This document shows, one piece after another, positions 1 to 6,455 of a stretch of DNA of 10,765 nt. A program made the translations under genes and the position numbers. How positions within the stretch are numbered: position 1 is the first letter of the stretch; the number at the start of each line of letters is the position of its first letter. The notes below the pieces were generated by a model. The model was not told where the DNA came from, ran no database searches, and saw only the letters and a list, made by a program, of their open reading frames with translations. Origin of the DNA: Patescibacteria group bacterium (GTDB taxonomy: Bacteria > Patescibacteriota > Microgenomatia > UBA10105); the NCBI GenBank assembly GCA_003524845.1, contig DQGR01000043.1, positions 1-10,765 of the forward strand, given 5' to 3'.

Positions 1-243
1 TGGCAGGACCGGATACCGGGGTACTATCAGGGAGTTAAAATTATAGGTCCAACAAAACTCCACGATGCGATTCTGGAAATGACTGATATTCGCGCCGGAG
101 CCACCCTTTTGGTCGCGGCTTTGGCGGCAACGGGCACCTCGGTGCTAACTGAAGTTGAACATTTGGATCGCGGATATGAAAAACTGGACGAACGACTTAA
201 AAATCTAGGCGCAGACATTAAACGCATAAAGGAGGAATTGTAG
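1..243 (+). CDS. murA: UDP-N-acetylglucosamine 1-carboxyvinyltransferase (MurA), C-terminal 80 residues
   Basis: MurA transfers enolpyruvate from PEP to UDP-GlcNAc, the committed cytoplasmic step of peptidoglycan synthesis. Only the last 80 residues lie in the window; the start and the loop carrying the catalytic Cys are upstream. The visible part is diagnostic: a TDIRAGATLLVAA segment matches the family TDLRA(S/G)A motif (equivalents of E. coli Asp369 and Arg371), followed by VEHLDRGYEKLDERL, whose Arg matches E. coli Arg397, and a LGADIKRI ending typical of the family C-terminus. The frame is open from base 1 to TAG at 241-243. The end of the gene carries the Shine-Dalgarno sequence of the next gene, which starts 2 nt after the stop, so the two are probably co-transcribed. 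The next enzyme is predicted to make the MurA substrate. Identification is firm although the gene is partial. Confidence 0.95.
   Translation, partial: WQDRIPGYYQGVKIIGPTKLHDAILEMTDIRAGATLLVAALAATGTSVLTEVEHLDRGYEKLDERLKNLGADIKRIKEEL
228..235 (+). promoter_or_regulatory. Strong Shine-Dalgarno for the GlmU-like gene
   Basis: AAAGGAGG lies in the last codons of murA, 10 nt before the ATG at 246. It fixes the start of the downstream gene. Most other long genes in the window have no comparable sequence before their ATG, so this junction stands out. Confidence 0.8.
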
Positions 244-245
244 TT

Positions 246-1535
246 ATGAATCAACCAACAGTTTTGCTTCTTTCAGGCGGGAAATCCACCCGTTTCTGGC
301 CATTGCCGCACAAAATGCTGCTGCCCTTTTTAGGCAAACCGTTTATTGAACATCAGATCAATTTTTTAAAAACTGCCGGCTGCAGGGACATTGTGGTTGT
401 GATTAGTCCGGAAATTGCGACCCGGATTGACGGCGAGGGAATTACGGTTGAGACACAACAGGGTGAGGGTCAGGCAGCTGCGATTTTATCAGCGCGCCAG
501 TATATTACAGACAAACCACTCTTGATTCTGAATGCCGATGACGTGATTTCACCACAGTTGTTATCTCGGTTACTTGAATTTTCCAGCCGCAAAAATTTAC
601 TTATCGGTTTTCACACGACTGAATATTTTCCCGGCGGCTACCTTGAACTTGCCGGCAAGCAGGTGAAACGGGTGATTGAAAAACCAGGTAAAGATAAAAC
701 CCCGAGTTCTTATGTGCGCCTGGTCTGCGATTACTTCGGCCGTGGCACCGACATTATTCCTTATTTGGAAAAAATTCCGGCAAAAATTAGAACAGATGAC
801 CAATACGAACAGGCTTTATCCAAAATGATGGCTGCTGGCGAGCAGTTTGAGATGCTGCCCTATACTGAGACTTGGTTACCTGTTAAGTACCCGTGGCACA
901 CCTTGACTGCTATGGATTATTACTTAAGTACTGTTAACGAGTCGCGCATTGATTCCACTGCAGACGTACATAACACCGCCACGCTTACGGGATCGGTAAT
1001 TCTCGAAGCCGGAGTGCGGGTGATGGAATATGCCAAACTGGTTGGACCGTTATATATAGGAAAAAATACGATTATTGGCAATCATACTATGGTGCGAAGT
1101 TCCATGATTGGTGAAAATTCAGTCATTGGTTTTGGCAGTGATATTACGCGCAGTTACATTGGTAGTAATACCTGGTTACACACGAATTATGTGGGTGATA
1201 GTGTTTTGGCTGATAATGTCGGGGTTGGGGCAGGCGCGGTGTTTGCGAATTTGCGCTTTGATGAAAAAAATGTGAGCTCAACTATTAAAAAAGAACGGAT
1301 AGATTCAGGTCGGAGTAAATTGGGTGTCGTGATTGGTGAAAACTCGCGAATTGGCGTGGGCGTGCACACCATGCCGGGAGTAAAAATTGGTAGTAATAGT
1401 GTGGTTGGGGCATGTGTTTTACTCGATCACGACGTGCCTGGCAATACCCGGATTTTTACCAAACAGTCACACACGATTATGAAAAATCAGGAGTCAGTTT
1501 CCACTGACCGGACAGGATTTCGGAAGCAGATTTAA
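246..1535 (+). CDS. GlmU-like bifunctional sugar-1-phosphate nucleotidyltransferase / acetyltransferase
   Basis: Predicted two-domain enzyme of 429 aa making an NDP-amino sugar, most likely UDP-GlcNAc. Residues 1-230 are a nucleotidyltransferase: LSGGKSTRFWPL at 9-20 is a variant of the G-x-G-T-R-x-x-P loop, Lys23 follows, and NADD at 96-99 replaces the metal-binding (G)D motif. Residues about 235-405 are hexapeptide repeats of a left-handed beta-helix (YIGKNTIIGNH, MIGENSVIG, VIGENSRIG, VKIGSNSVVG). The acetyltransferase residues of GlmU appear kept: His312 and Tyr315 just before VGDS have the same spacing as E. coli His363/Tyr366, and Asn336 in ANLRFDEK corresponds to Asn386. The helix domain most resembles the archaeal/CPR ST0452-type proteins rather than E. 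coli GlmU. It starts at an ATG with a strong SD. Adjacent MurA uses UDP-GlcNAc, which supports that product, but the substrate (GlcN-1-P or another sugar phosphate) is inferred. Confidence 0.85.
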   Translation: MNQPTVLLLSGGKSTRFWPLPHKMLLPFLGKPFIEHQINFLKTAGCRDIVVVISPEIATRIDGEGITVETQQGEGQAAAILSARQYITDKPLLILNADDVISPQLLSRLLEFSSRKNLLIGFHTTEYFPGGYLELAGKQVKRVIEKPGKDKTPSSYVRLVCDYFGRGTDIIPYLEKIPAKIRTDDQYEQALSKMMAAGEQFEMLPYTETWLPVKYPWHTLTAMDYYLSTVNESRIDSTADVHNTATLTGSVILEAGVRVMEYAKLVGPLYIGKNTIIGNHTMVRSSMIGENSVIGFGSDITRSYIGSNTWLHTNYVGDSVLADNVGVGAGAVFANLRFDEKNVSSTIKKERIDSGRSKLGVVIGENSRIGVGVHTMPGVKIGSNSVVGACVLLDHDVPGNTRIFTKQSHTIMKNQESVSTDRTGFRKQI

Positions 1536-1567
1536 ACTTAAGCAGTAAATACCTCGGTTCGACTCTG

Positions 1568-1582
1568 CACAATCGAATTGTG
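1568..1582. repeat. Perfect inverted repeat in the promoter region of the small-gene islet
   Basis: CACAAT-CGA-ATTGTG, a 6 bp perfect arm with a 3 nt centre. It ends at the TG of a possible extended -10 box, so it would sit in the spacer of that promoter, a common place for a repressor operator. No run of T follows, so a terminator for the upstream gene is less likely. A chance palindrome is possible. Confidence 0.4.
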
Positions 1583-1589
1583 TTATCAT
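1581..1589 (+). promoter_or_regulatory. Possible extended -10 promoter for the small-gene islet
   Basis: TGT followed by TATCAT fits the extended -10 form (TGn plus one mismatch to TATAAT). No good -35 hexamer is visible at 16-18 bp. Transcription would begin around 1596-1599, almost on the ATG at 1599 (ATG GCG CAG TGA), which opens the frame of the 49 aa gene but meets a TGA at codon 4. Confidence 0.4.
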
Positions 1590-1649
1590 AAGGTTAGTAT
1601 GGCGCAGTGATTAACAGTAGACCAGAAGAAATCGTTTGCTGAACATATA

Positions 1650-1799
1650 ATGCAATGGGGTAATGGAGTATTTTTCGGTCTTGTGATTGCCCAGGCGATA
1701 TCAGAAAAACCATTTAATTACACAGTTGGTGCAGTAGGGTTTATAATGTTGGCAGCAGCCTACTGGAGCGCATATTTACTCATGAAGAAACGGAGGTGA
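1650..1799 (+). CDS. Small membrane protein (49 aa), possible 5' extension
   Basis: A 49 aa hydrophobic protein of unknown function. It has two predicted membrane segments, about residues 4-18 (GNGVFFGLVIAQAIS) and 26-45 (VGAVGFIMLAAAYWSAYLL), joined by a short polar turn (EKPFN) and closed by a basic tail MKKRR. This is a helical hairpin with both ends probably cytoplasmic. No Shine-Dalgarno precedes the ATG at 1650. The frame stays open upstream to a TGA at 1608-1610 and reads DQKKSFAEHI just before the Met, which looks like coding sequence (a polar/amphipathic lead-in). The true start may therefore be upstream, or the gene may carry a nonsense change; 1650 is only the first usable ATG after the TGA. 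The stop codon lies inside the SD of the next gene, which argues for translation of this frame. I do not recognise a named family. Confidence 0.6.
   Translation: MQWGNGVFFGLVIAQAISEKPFNYTVGAVGFIMLAAAYWSAYLLMKKRR
1792..1799 (+). promoter_or_regulatory. Near-perfect Shine-Dalgarno overlapping a stop codon
   Basis: GGAGGTGA is complementary to the 16S anti-SD over its whole length. Its last three bases are the TGA stop of the 49 aa gene and it ends 5 nt before the ATG at 1805. It supports the 25 aa ORF as a translated gene coupled to the one before. Confidence 0.75.
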
Positions 1800-1804
1800 C
1801 TTTT

Positions 1805-1882
1805 ATGACACCGTTATTATTTATGCTTATTGGCGGTTTACTTGTAATATTACTGGTAGCGTATTTTGTGAATCGGAGTTAA
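1805..1882 (+). CDS. Single-pass membrane micropeptide (25 aa)
   Basis: A 25-residue peptide (MTPLLFMLIGGLLVILLVAY then FVNRS) made almost entirely of one transmembrane helix with a short polar, basic end. It is too short for homology to be judged by eye. The case for it being real is the near-perfect SD 5 nt upstream, the 5 nt gap after the preceding stop, and the 4 nt gap to the next gene, whose own SD (GGAG at 1875-1878) lies in its last codons. Plausible roles for such a peptide are regulation or stabilisation of a membrane partner, perhaps the neighbouring 49 aa hairpin protein; nothing in the sequence decides this. Confidence 0.6.
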   Translation: MTPLLFMLIGGLLVILLVAYFVNRS

Positions 1883-1886
1883 TGTT

Positions 1887-2219
1887 ATGAGCCGTTTAGA
1901 AGCATCAAGACCCAGTGATTCAATTACCTTGTTTGATATAAGCTTCGATGCTCCAGTTGCAGAAAACCGACCTTGTCCATGTTGTTCCAGTTTAGCTCAA
2001 GCAACACTAATACCATTTGAGCAGCCTTATATCAATCAAGGAAAACCGTTTATTGCCCGCGCAAATGTACCAGGTTACGAATGTAATGAATGTAATATCG
2101 CCACTTATGACAAATCAGCCTGTTTGCAAGCTTATCAGGCAGTGAAGAGTGTTGTTCATGCTGTGAATGATATTACTACCTTACGGATGGTAGAAGCTTC
2201 AATCAAAGTTCTGAGTTAA
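1887..2219 (+). CDS. Small protein with YgiT/MqsA-like CxxC...CxxC zinc site
   Basis: A 110 aa soluble protein. After a polar N-terminus of about 28 residues comes C30-P-C-C33, then 32 residues, then C66-N-E-C69, with VPG directly before the second pair. Spacing and the vPgyeC..C context resemble the YgiT-type zinc finger found at the N-terminus of MqsA antitoxins and in stand-alone small proteins. Residues 70-110 (a tyrosine/alanine-rich helix and an IKVLS end) are too short and lack a visible helix-turn-helix, so DNA binding like MqsA is not supported. Cys32 and Cys79 are extra. The ATG has GGAG 8 nt upstream. It closes a tight three-gene group with two membrane peptides. No toxin-like MqsR/HigB partner is visible next to it. 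Function unknown; the zinc site is the only firm statement. Confidence 0.75.
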   Translation: MSRLEASRPSDSITLFDISFDAPVAENRPCPCCSSLAQATLIPFEQPYINQGKPFIARANVPGYECNECNIATYDKSACLQAYQAVKSVVHAVNDITTLRMVEASIKVLS

Positions 2220-2234
2220 ACAGTTTTTCTTAAT

Positions 2235-2263
2235 TTGCTCTCAAATCCCGACTCCGATACAAT
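2235..2263 (+). promoter_or_regulatory. Sigma70-type promoter for hydrolase-murF operon
   Basis: TTGCTC at 2235-2240, a 17 bp spacer, and TACAAT at 2258-2263. The ATG of the hydrolase at 2272 lies 8 nt after the -10 box, so the transcript would start at or within a base or two of the start codon: a leaderless mRNA. No Shine-Dalgarno is present, which agrees. Confidence 0.6.
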
Positions 2264-2271
2264 TGACTTCA

Positions 2272-2997
2272 ATGAAACGTTATCCCGTGGTGATTTTGCC
2301 GGGGTGGATGCTGGGGGCGACCCGGTTTGAACCGCTCAAAAAGGAGCTGAGTAGCCGTGGTTATCGCACGTATGTCGTGGATTTTCCGGGGTTTGTCGAA
2401 GGTGAGCGGATAATCCGGCCGTGGACGTTAGGCGATTACACCCAATTTCTGGAAGCCTATTTGCGCAGGAACCACCTTAAGCAGGCTATATTTATCTGTC
2501 ATTCATTTGGCGGCCGGGTCGCACTTAAACTTTTGAGTGAAAAGCCCGCACTAGCCAAGGCATTGATTTTGTCTGGAACGCCTGGATTTCGCTCCACCCA
2601 TTCGACCAGACTTTTTACCATTGCCACGATCTCAAAGATTGGCAAGGCGATTATGTCACTCCCGCCGCTGTCAGTTTTTCAGGACGTAGCGCGGAAATTA
2701 TTCAATATTCTTGTAGGTGCACGTGATATATCAGCGCTCAAAGGCTTTATGCGCCAGACATTTATCAATATTGTTGAAGAGGATCTGGAAGGGTATATGC
2801 GTAAGCTCAGCGTGCCGACATTACTCTTGTGGGGAGCAAGAGATAGTTTAGTGGCGCCGAGTATTGCCCGGCGGATGAACGAAACAATAGGTAACTCAAC
2901 GCTTACGGTTGTTCCGGAAGCTTATCACAATCTTGTGTATCGGGAACCAAAAAAGTTTACTCATGAAATAGAAAAATTCTTACACCATGTTGAATAA
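2272..2997 (+). CDS. Alpha/beta hydrolase
   Basis: A 241 aa alpha/beta-hydrolase-fold protein with a complete Ser-Asp-His triad: nucleophile elbow ICHSFGG (Ser78), Asp191 in WGARDSLV and His219 in EAYHNLVY. The oxyanion region VVILPGWMLG is at 6-15, and a cap of about residues 105-170 lies between the elbow and the acid, as in small esterases and lipid-like hydrolases. No signal peptide is seen, so it is probably cytoplasmic. I chose ATG 2272 over the in-frame TTG at 2263 because 2263 overlaps the -10 box and ATG 2272 fits a leaderless start. The end overlaps the start of murF by 11 nt, so the two are probably translationally coupled. Substrate unknown; the pairing with a membrane-bound Mur ligase suggests an envelope substrate, but a general esterase role is equally compatible. 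Confidence 0.88.
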   Translation: MKRYPVVILPGWMLGATRFEPLKKELSSRGYRTYVVDFPGFVEGERIIRPWTLGDYTQFLEAYLRRNHLKQAIFICHSFGGRVALKLLSEKPALAKALILSGTPGFRSTHSTRLFTIATISKIGKAIMSLPPLSVFQDVARKLFNILVGARDISALKGFMRQTFINIVEEDLEGYMRKLSVPTLLLWGARDSLVAPSIARRMNETIGNSTLTVVPEAYHNLVYREPKKFTHEIEKFLHHVE

Positions 2998-4591
2998 TAT
3001 ATCGCAAATAGGTGATTGGCCAAGTGTAGCAGTACTGCTGCTTTTTGGTCTGCATCTGGCGCGCAATTTATTCTATCAGTTATTTATCTGGCAACTGAAA
3101 GAGTACCGGATAGACCGGATGCGGATCTTTTTGTTAAGTTCAGGCGGAAAACAGTGGATGTTTGGTAAGCTCGCAATCGCCAAATGGTTGTTGCTGGCAG
3201 TTTATTTTTTGTATGAGCCAGTTCAGACAATTGTTTGGCCGGTACTGGGAATCTTTGCATTGGAAAGTGTTTTAATTATTAAAGAATGGATCAGTGGAGT
3301 TAAACGGCCACAATTTACTCTTAAATTATTGGTCATTACTTTGTGTTCTGTTATTTTTCTGTTTACGCCGTTCTGGTTAATCCGCTTCCCGATTCCGTTA
3401 CTTATACTAACGCTTGATAAATTACTACCTTTTGTTGTTTTGTTTCTGTTACTGGTGTTTATGGTGCCTGCTCATTTCTATCGCAAGTTAATGGTACGAC
3501 GGGCGACTAATAAATTAAGGAAATTTCCGAATTTAATCCGGATTGGAATTACCGGTTCATACGGCAAAAGTTCGACTAAAGAATATTCAAGTGTATTACT
3601 TGCCGAGAAATTCACGGTTGTTAAAACTGAAAAAACTCTGAATACCGATATTGGAATTGCGCGCACGATTCTGAATAAAGTTACCGCAAAAAGCGAGGCC
3701 TTGGTTGTGGAAATGGGCGCGTATAAACGGGGAGAGATTGCTGAGTTGGCACGAATGGTGAAGCCGACAATTGGCATTATTACTGCGATAAATGAACAGC
3801 ATCTTGAATTATTTGGTTCGCTTGAGCAGACGCGGAAGGCCAAATATGAACTCATCGCCAGTCTGCCCAAAAACGGTTTAGCTGTTTTTAATGCGGATAA
3901 TCAGTACACGCGCCTGATGGCGAAAAAAACCCGTCACTGTCGAGTGTTAACCTATGGTTATAATAAAAGTGCTGATGTACGAATCAGCGATGCCAAAGTT
4001 ACTACCAACAGTGTTTCATTCAAACTCCACTTTGGAAAAACTGCCCTGACCTGTCGAGTTCAACTTCCGGGTAAACAGCAGGTGTATGCAATTGCTGCAG
4101 CTGCAACAGCGGCCTGGTATATGAAACTTACTCCGGCTCAAATTACCCGGGGGATTAGCCTGCTAACTCCACTTAGTCACACGATGCAAATTACCGGTGA
4201 ATTTCACGGAGCTACGCTGATTGATGACACGTTTAACGCCAACCCGGATTCAGTGCGGGCAGCTGTTACCTATATGCAAACCTGGCAGGGTAAAAAATAT
4301 CTGGTGCTGACTCCGCTGATTGAACTGGGTGGGCAAACGCTCGCGCAGCATGAAAAACTAATTAAAGAAGAGTTGGGAAAGGTTAACCGGATCTATTTGA
4401 CTAATTTTACTTATTATCGAGAACTAAAGCAACTTGCCAGCAAATTACAAATGCCGGAAAAATTAATAGCCTTGCCTCCTCAGCAGATTGCCCGGGAGTT
4501 AGGTAAAATTGTAACGAGCGGCGATGTAGTAGTTTTTGAAGGCAGGGAAGCCAGACATGCCCTTCGTGCACTTGCGTCGTTACAAAATTAA
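2987..4591 (+). CDS. murF: MurF-type Mur ligase with N-terminal membrane domain
   Basis: Predicted UDP-MurNAc-tripeptide:D-Ala-D-Ala ligase, 534 aa. Residues 1-170 hold about four or five hydrophobic segments (roughly 11-30, 62-80, 82-98, 113-135, 145-163) instead of the usual MurF N-terminal UDP-binding domain. The Mur ligase core follows: P-loop GITGSYGKSST at 187-197 (Lys194), LNTDIGI at 218-224, EMGAYKRGEI at 242-251 with the metal-ligand Glu, NEQHLELFGS at 269-278, the KAKYE segment whose Lys286 is the likely carbamylated lysine, FNADN, and the C-terminal MurF signature DDTFNANPDS at 413-422 (family form DDSYNANP). Thus ATP, Mg and ligase residues look intact. It overlaps the hydrolase by 11 nt and precedes the aminotransferase by 3 nt. 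MurF activity is inferred from the DDTFNANP motif; another Mur-ligase reaction on a membrane-bound or lipid-linked substrate is possible. Confidence 0.88.
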   Translation: MLNNISQIGDWPSVAVLLLFGLHLARNLFYQLFIWQLKEYRIDRMRIFLLSSGGKQWMFGKLAIAKWLLLAVYFLYEPVQTIVWPVLGIFALESVLIIKEWISGVKRPQFTLKLLVITLCSVIFLFTPFWLIRFPIPLLILTLDKLLPFVVLFLLLVFMVPAHFYRKLMVRRATNKLRKFPNLIRIGITGSYGKSSTKEYSSVLLAEKFTVVKTEKTLNTDIGIARTILNKVTAKSEALVVEMGAYKRGEIAELARMVKPTIGIITAINEQHLELFGSLEQTRKAKYELIASLPKNGLAVFNADNQYTRLMAKKTRHCRVLTYGYNKSADVRISDAKVTTNSVSFKLHFGKTALTCRVQLPGKQQVYAIAAAATAAWYMKLTPAQITRGISLLTPLSHTMQITGEFHGATLIDDTFNANPDSVRAAVTYMQTWQGKKYLVLTPLIELGGQTLAQHEKLIKEELGKVNRIYLTNFTYYRELKQLASKLQMPEKLIALPPQQIARELGKIVTSGDVVVFEGREARHALRALASLQN

Positions 4592-4594
4592 TCT

Positions 4595-5836
4595 ATGTTT
4601 ACCCGACCAATTGCCATCGGTTTGTCTCCAAACACTGAAAGCAAAGATTACCTGGTGGCGTTACAAACTTTGTTTCAGCCATGGAAGTGGAATACTACGG
4701 ATACGCTCGTGGCTCTTGAGAACTGGTTTAAAAACCGGTTCTCAGTTTCTCACGCGTATTCGTTTAATGCCGGCAGGAGCGCATTACTCGCGATTTTGCA
4801 TTCATTTGGATTACACGAAGGCGATGAAGTTCTGCTGCAGGCATTTACGTGCGTCGCAGTTCCCAATAGTGTGCGTTGGGCCGGGTTAGTGCCAAAATTC
4901 GTCGACATCGATAGAACTTTAAATCTTGATATTCGTGACGCAGAGAAAAAAATAAGCCCAAAAACAAAAGTGATGATCGTCCAGCATACATTCGGGATTC
5001 CGGCGGAAATGGACTTGATTACTGATTTTTGTAAAAAACATGGACTATATTTAGTCGAAGACTGCGCCCACAGTCTGGGGGCTACGTACAAAGGTAAAGC
5101 AGTGGGGACTTTTGGCACCGCAGCTTTTTTCAGTTTTGGCCGTGATAAAATTATCTCTTCGGTGTTTGGTGGCGTGGCAATTACCGTTGATCCAATATTC
5201 GGGGCGCGAATGAAAGACTATCGGCGACGGCTTCCTCACCCTGGGTTTATTTGGACCCTGCGGCAACTCGCCCACCCGCTGGCATTTGCGGTTATTTTAC
5301 CGTTATACAGTTCCGGCATTGGAAAATTGCTGTTATGGATTTTGCAAAAACTGCATTTATTATCTTTTCCAGTATACCCGGAAGAGAAAAAAGGCAGGCA
5401 ACCGCATGATTTTCCAAAACAACTGCCGGTGGCACTTGCCCGCCTTGCGCTTGCACAACTCGTACGAGTTGACAGTTTCAATGAACGGAGATGCGAGCAC
5501 GCCGAAAGTTACCGGAAGCGATTACAAAACGTTGAGTTAATGCCAGTACTCTCAGGCGCAATCTACTTGAGATTTCCGCTTATTTCACTTAAAGCAGAAG
5601 AACTCCAGTTCCGGGCCAAAAAAGAAGGGATGCTATTTGGGAATTGGTATCATCACGTGATTGATCCCACTGGCACGGATTTAACACAAATTGGTTACGA
5701 ATGGGGCAGTTGTCCCGCGTCCGAGCAAACCGCGCGCACGATTATTAACTTGCCTACGTATCCTACGCTCAGTTCTCAGGCGCACGCGCAAGTCTGCTCA
5801 TTTATCAATAAATCCTATGCCCAGGATATCCGTTAA
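4595..5836 (+). CDS. DegT/DnrJ/EryC1/StrS family PLP aminotransferase
   Basis: A 413 aa fold-type I PLP enzyme of the sugar aminotransferase family. These usually move an amino group from glutamate to a keto group on a nucleotide sugar. Seen: NAGRSALLA at 58-66 (phosphate-binding turn), AFTCVAVPNSV at 83-93, EDCAHSLGA at 155-163 with Asp156 for the pyridine nitrogen, and FFSFGRDKIIS at 178-188 with Lys185 as the Schiff-base lysine, followed by GG. The stretch about 218-261 after the lysine is long and hydrophobic (HPLAFAVILPLY, GKLLLWILQKLHLL), an insert absent from short sugar aminotransferases, suggesting membrane contact or a lipid-linked substrate. It starts 3 nt after murF, and its last 20 nt overlap the MBL gene. 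The substrate cannot be read from the sequence. Role in modifying a cell-surface sugar is inferred from position. Confidence 0.88.
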   Translation: MFTRPIAIGLSPNTESKDYLVALQTLFQPWKWNTTDTLVALENWFKNRFSVSHAYSFNAGRSALLAILHSFGLHEGDEVLLQAFTCVAVPNSVRWAGLVPKFVDIDRTLNLDIRDAEKKISPKTKVMIVQHTFGIPAEMDLITDFCKKHGLYLVEDCAHSLGATYKGKAVGTFGTAAFFSFGRDKIISSVFGGVAITVDPIFGARMKDYRRRLPHPGFIWTLRQLAHPLAFAVILPLYSSGIGKLLLWILQKLHLLSFPVYPEEKKGRQPHDFPKQLPVALARLALAQLVRVDSFNERRCEHAESYRKRLQNVELMPVLSGAIYLRFPLISLKAEELQFRAKKEGMLFGNWYHHVIDPTGTDLTQIGYEWGSCPASEQTARTIINLPTYPTLSSQAHAQVCSFINKSYAQDIR

Positions 5837-6455
5837 ACCATTGACAGTAGGCGCGCTGGCAACCAACTGTTATATCTTAGTTGGCGAAAACAAACAGGCA
5901 ATTATTGTAGATCCGGGGGATGATGCGGATTACATCATTAATACACTTAATGATTTACGATGCCAGCCGGTTTGCCTCATGGCCACTCATGGCCATTTTG
6001 ACCACATTCTGGCAGCGCGGGAGTTACAATTGGCGTTTAAAATTCCGTTTATGATTCATACGGCTGACAGGTTTCTCATTTCCCGGATGCAGGAAACCGC
6101 CCGGCATTTTTTAGAGTACGAGGTAGTTGAAAGCCCGCCGGAAATCAGTTCTACTTTAAATATCAAGGTTCCGATTACTCTTGATAGGCTGCGGATTGAG
6201 GTGATCGAAAGTCCGGGACACACGCCTGGCAGCGTCTGTTTGTATATACCCGAAGCGCAGACGTTATTAAGCGGAGATACTTTGTTTGCAAACGGGGGAG
6301 TCGGGCGGACTGATTTCAGTTATTCATCGCAGTCTCAGCTGGTTGAATCTCTGGAAAAAATCTTACGGCTGCCAGGGGAAACGTTAATATACCCTGGACA
6401 CGGTCCGGCAACTACTATTGCCAAAGAGAGCAAAATCCACCGCGTTGCCGTATAA
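5817..6455 (+). CDS. Metallo-beta-lactamase-fold hydrolase (glyoxalase II-like)
   Basis: A 212 aa MBL-fold hydrolase. All metal ligands are visible: THGHFDH at 57-63 (His58, His60, Asp62, His63), His135 in ESPGHTPGS, Asp154 in LSGDTLFANGGVGRTDF and His195 in YPGHGPAT. The N-terminus VGALATNCYIL and the GDTLF..GVGRTDF block are typical of the YcbL/glyoxalase II-like subgroup, which hydrolyses thioesters such as hydroxyacylglutathione; the long C-terminal glutathione-binding domain of classical glyoxalase II is missing. ATG 5817 is preferred over an upstream TTG at 5691, which would add 42 residues encoded wholly inside the aminotransferase gene; the family normally begins a few residues before VGALATN. 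No SD is seen; the 20 nt overlap suggests coupling. The TAA stop lies inside the next promoter's -10 box. Physiological substrate unknown. Confidence 0.9.
   Translation: MPRISVKPLTVGALATNCYILVGENKQAIIVDPGDDADYIINTLNDLRCQPVCLMATHGHFDHILAARELQLAFKIPFMIHTADRFLISRMQETARHFLEYEVVESPPEISSTLNIKVPITLDRLRIEVIESPGHTPGSVCLYIPEAQTLLSGDTLFANGGVGRTDFSYSSQSQLVESLEKILRLPGETLIYPGHGPATTIAKESKIHRVAV

Noticed and set aside
1568..1582. Inverted repeat as a rho-independent terminator for the GlmU-like gene
   Set aside because: The stem is short and AT-rich and no T-run follows.
1608..1610. TGA read as glycine (code 25, as in Gracilibacteria/Absconditabacteria), joining ATG 1599 to the 49 aa frame
   Set aside because: TGA ends mraY at a normal family C-terminus and no recognisable gene in the window contains an internal TGA, so genome-wide recoding is not supported.
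2263..2271. TTG start three codons before the hydrolase ATG
   Set aside because: It overlaps the TACAAT box and would lie at or before the expected transcript start.
3478..3870. 130 aa antisense frame opposite murF
   Set aside because: Shadow of the murF P-loop region, with no start signal or motif of its own.
4581..4586. TACAAA as a -10 box before the aminotransferase
   Set aside because: Spacing to ATG fits, but the hexamer is inside the murF end, lacks a -35, and the 3 nt gene gap is explained by co-transcription.
5691..5816. TTG start adding 42 residues to the MBL hydrolase
   Set aside because: The extra residues come from the aminotransferase gene in another frame (Arg-rich, no similarity); the family begins just before VGALATN, fitting ATG 5817.
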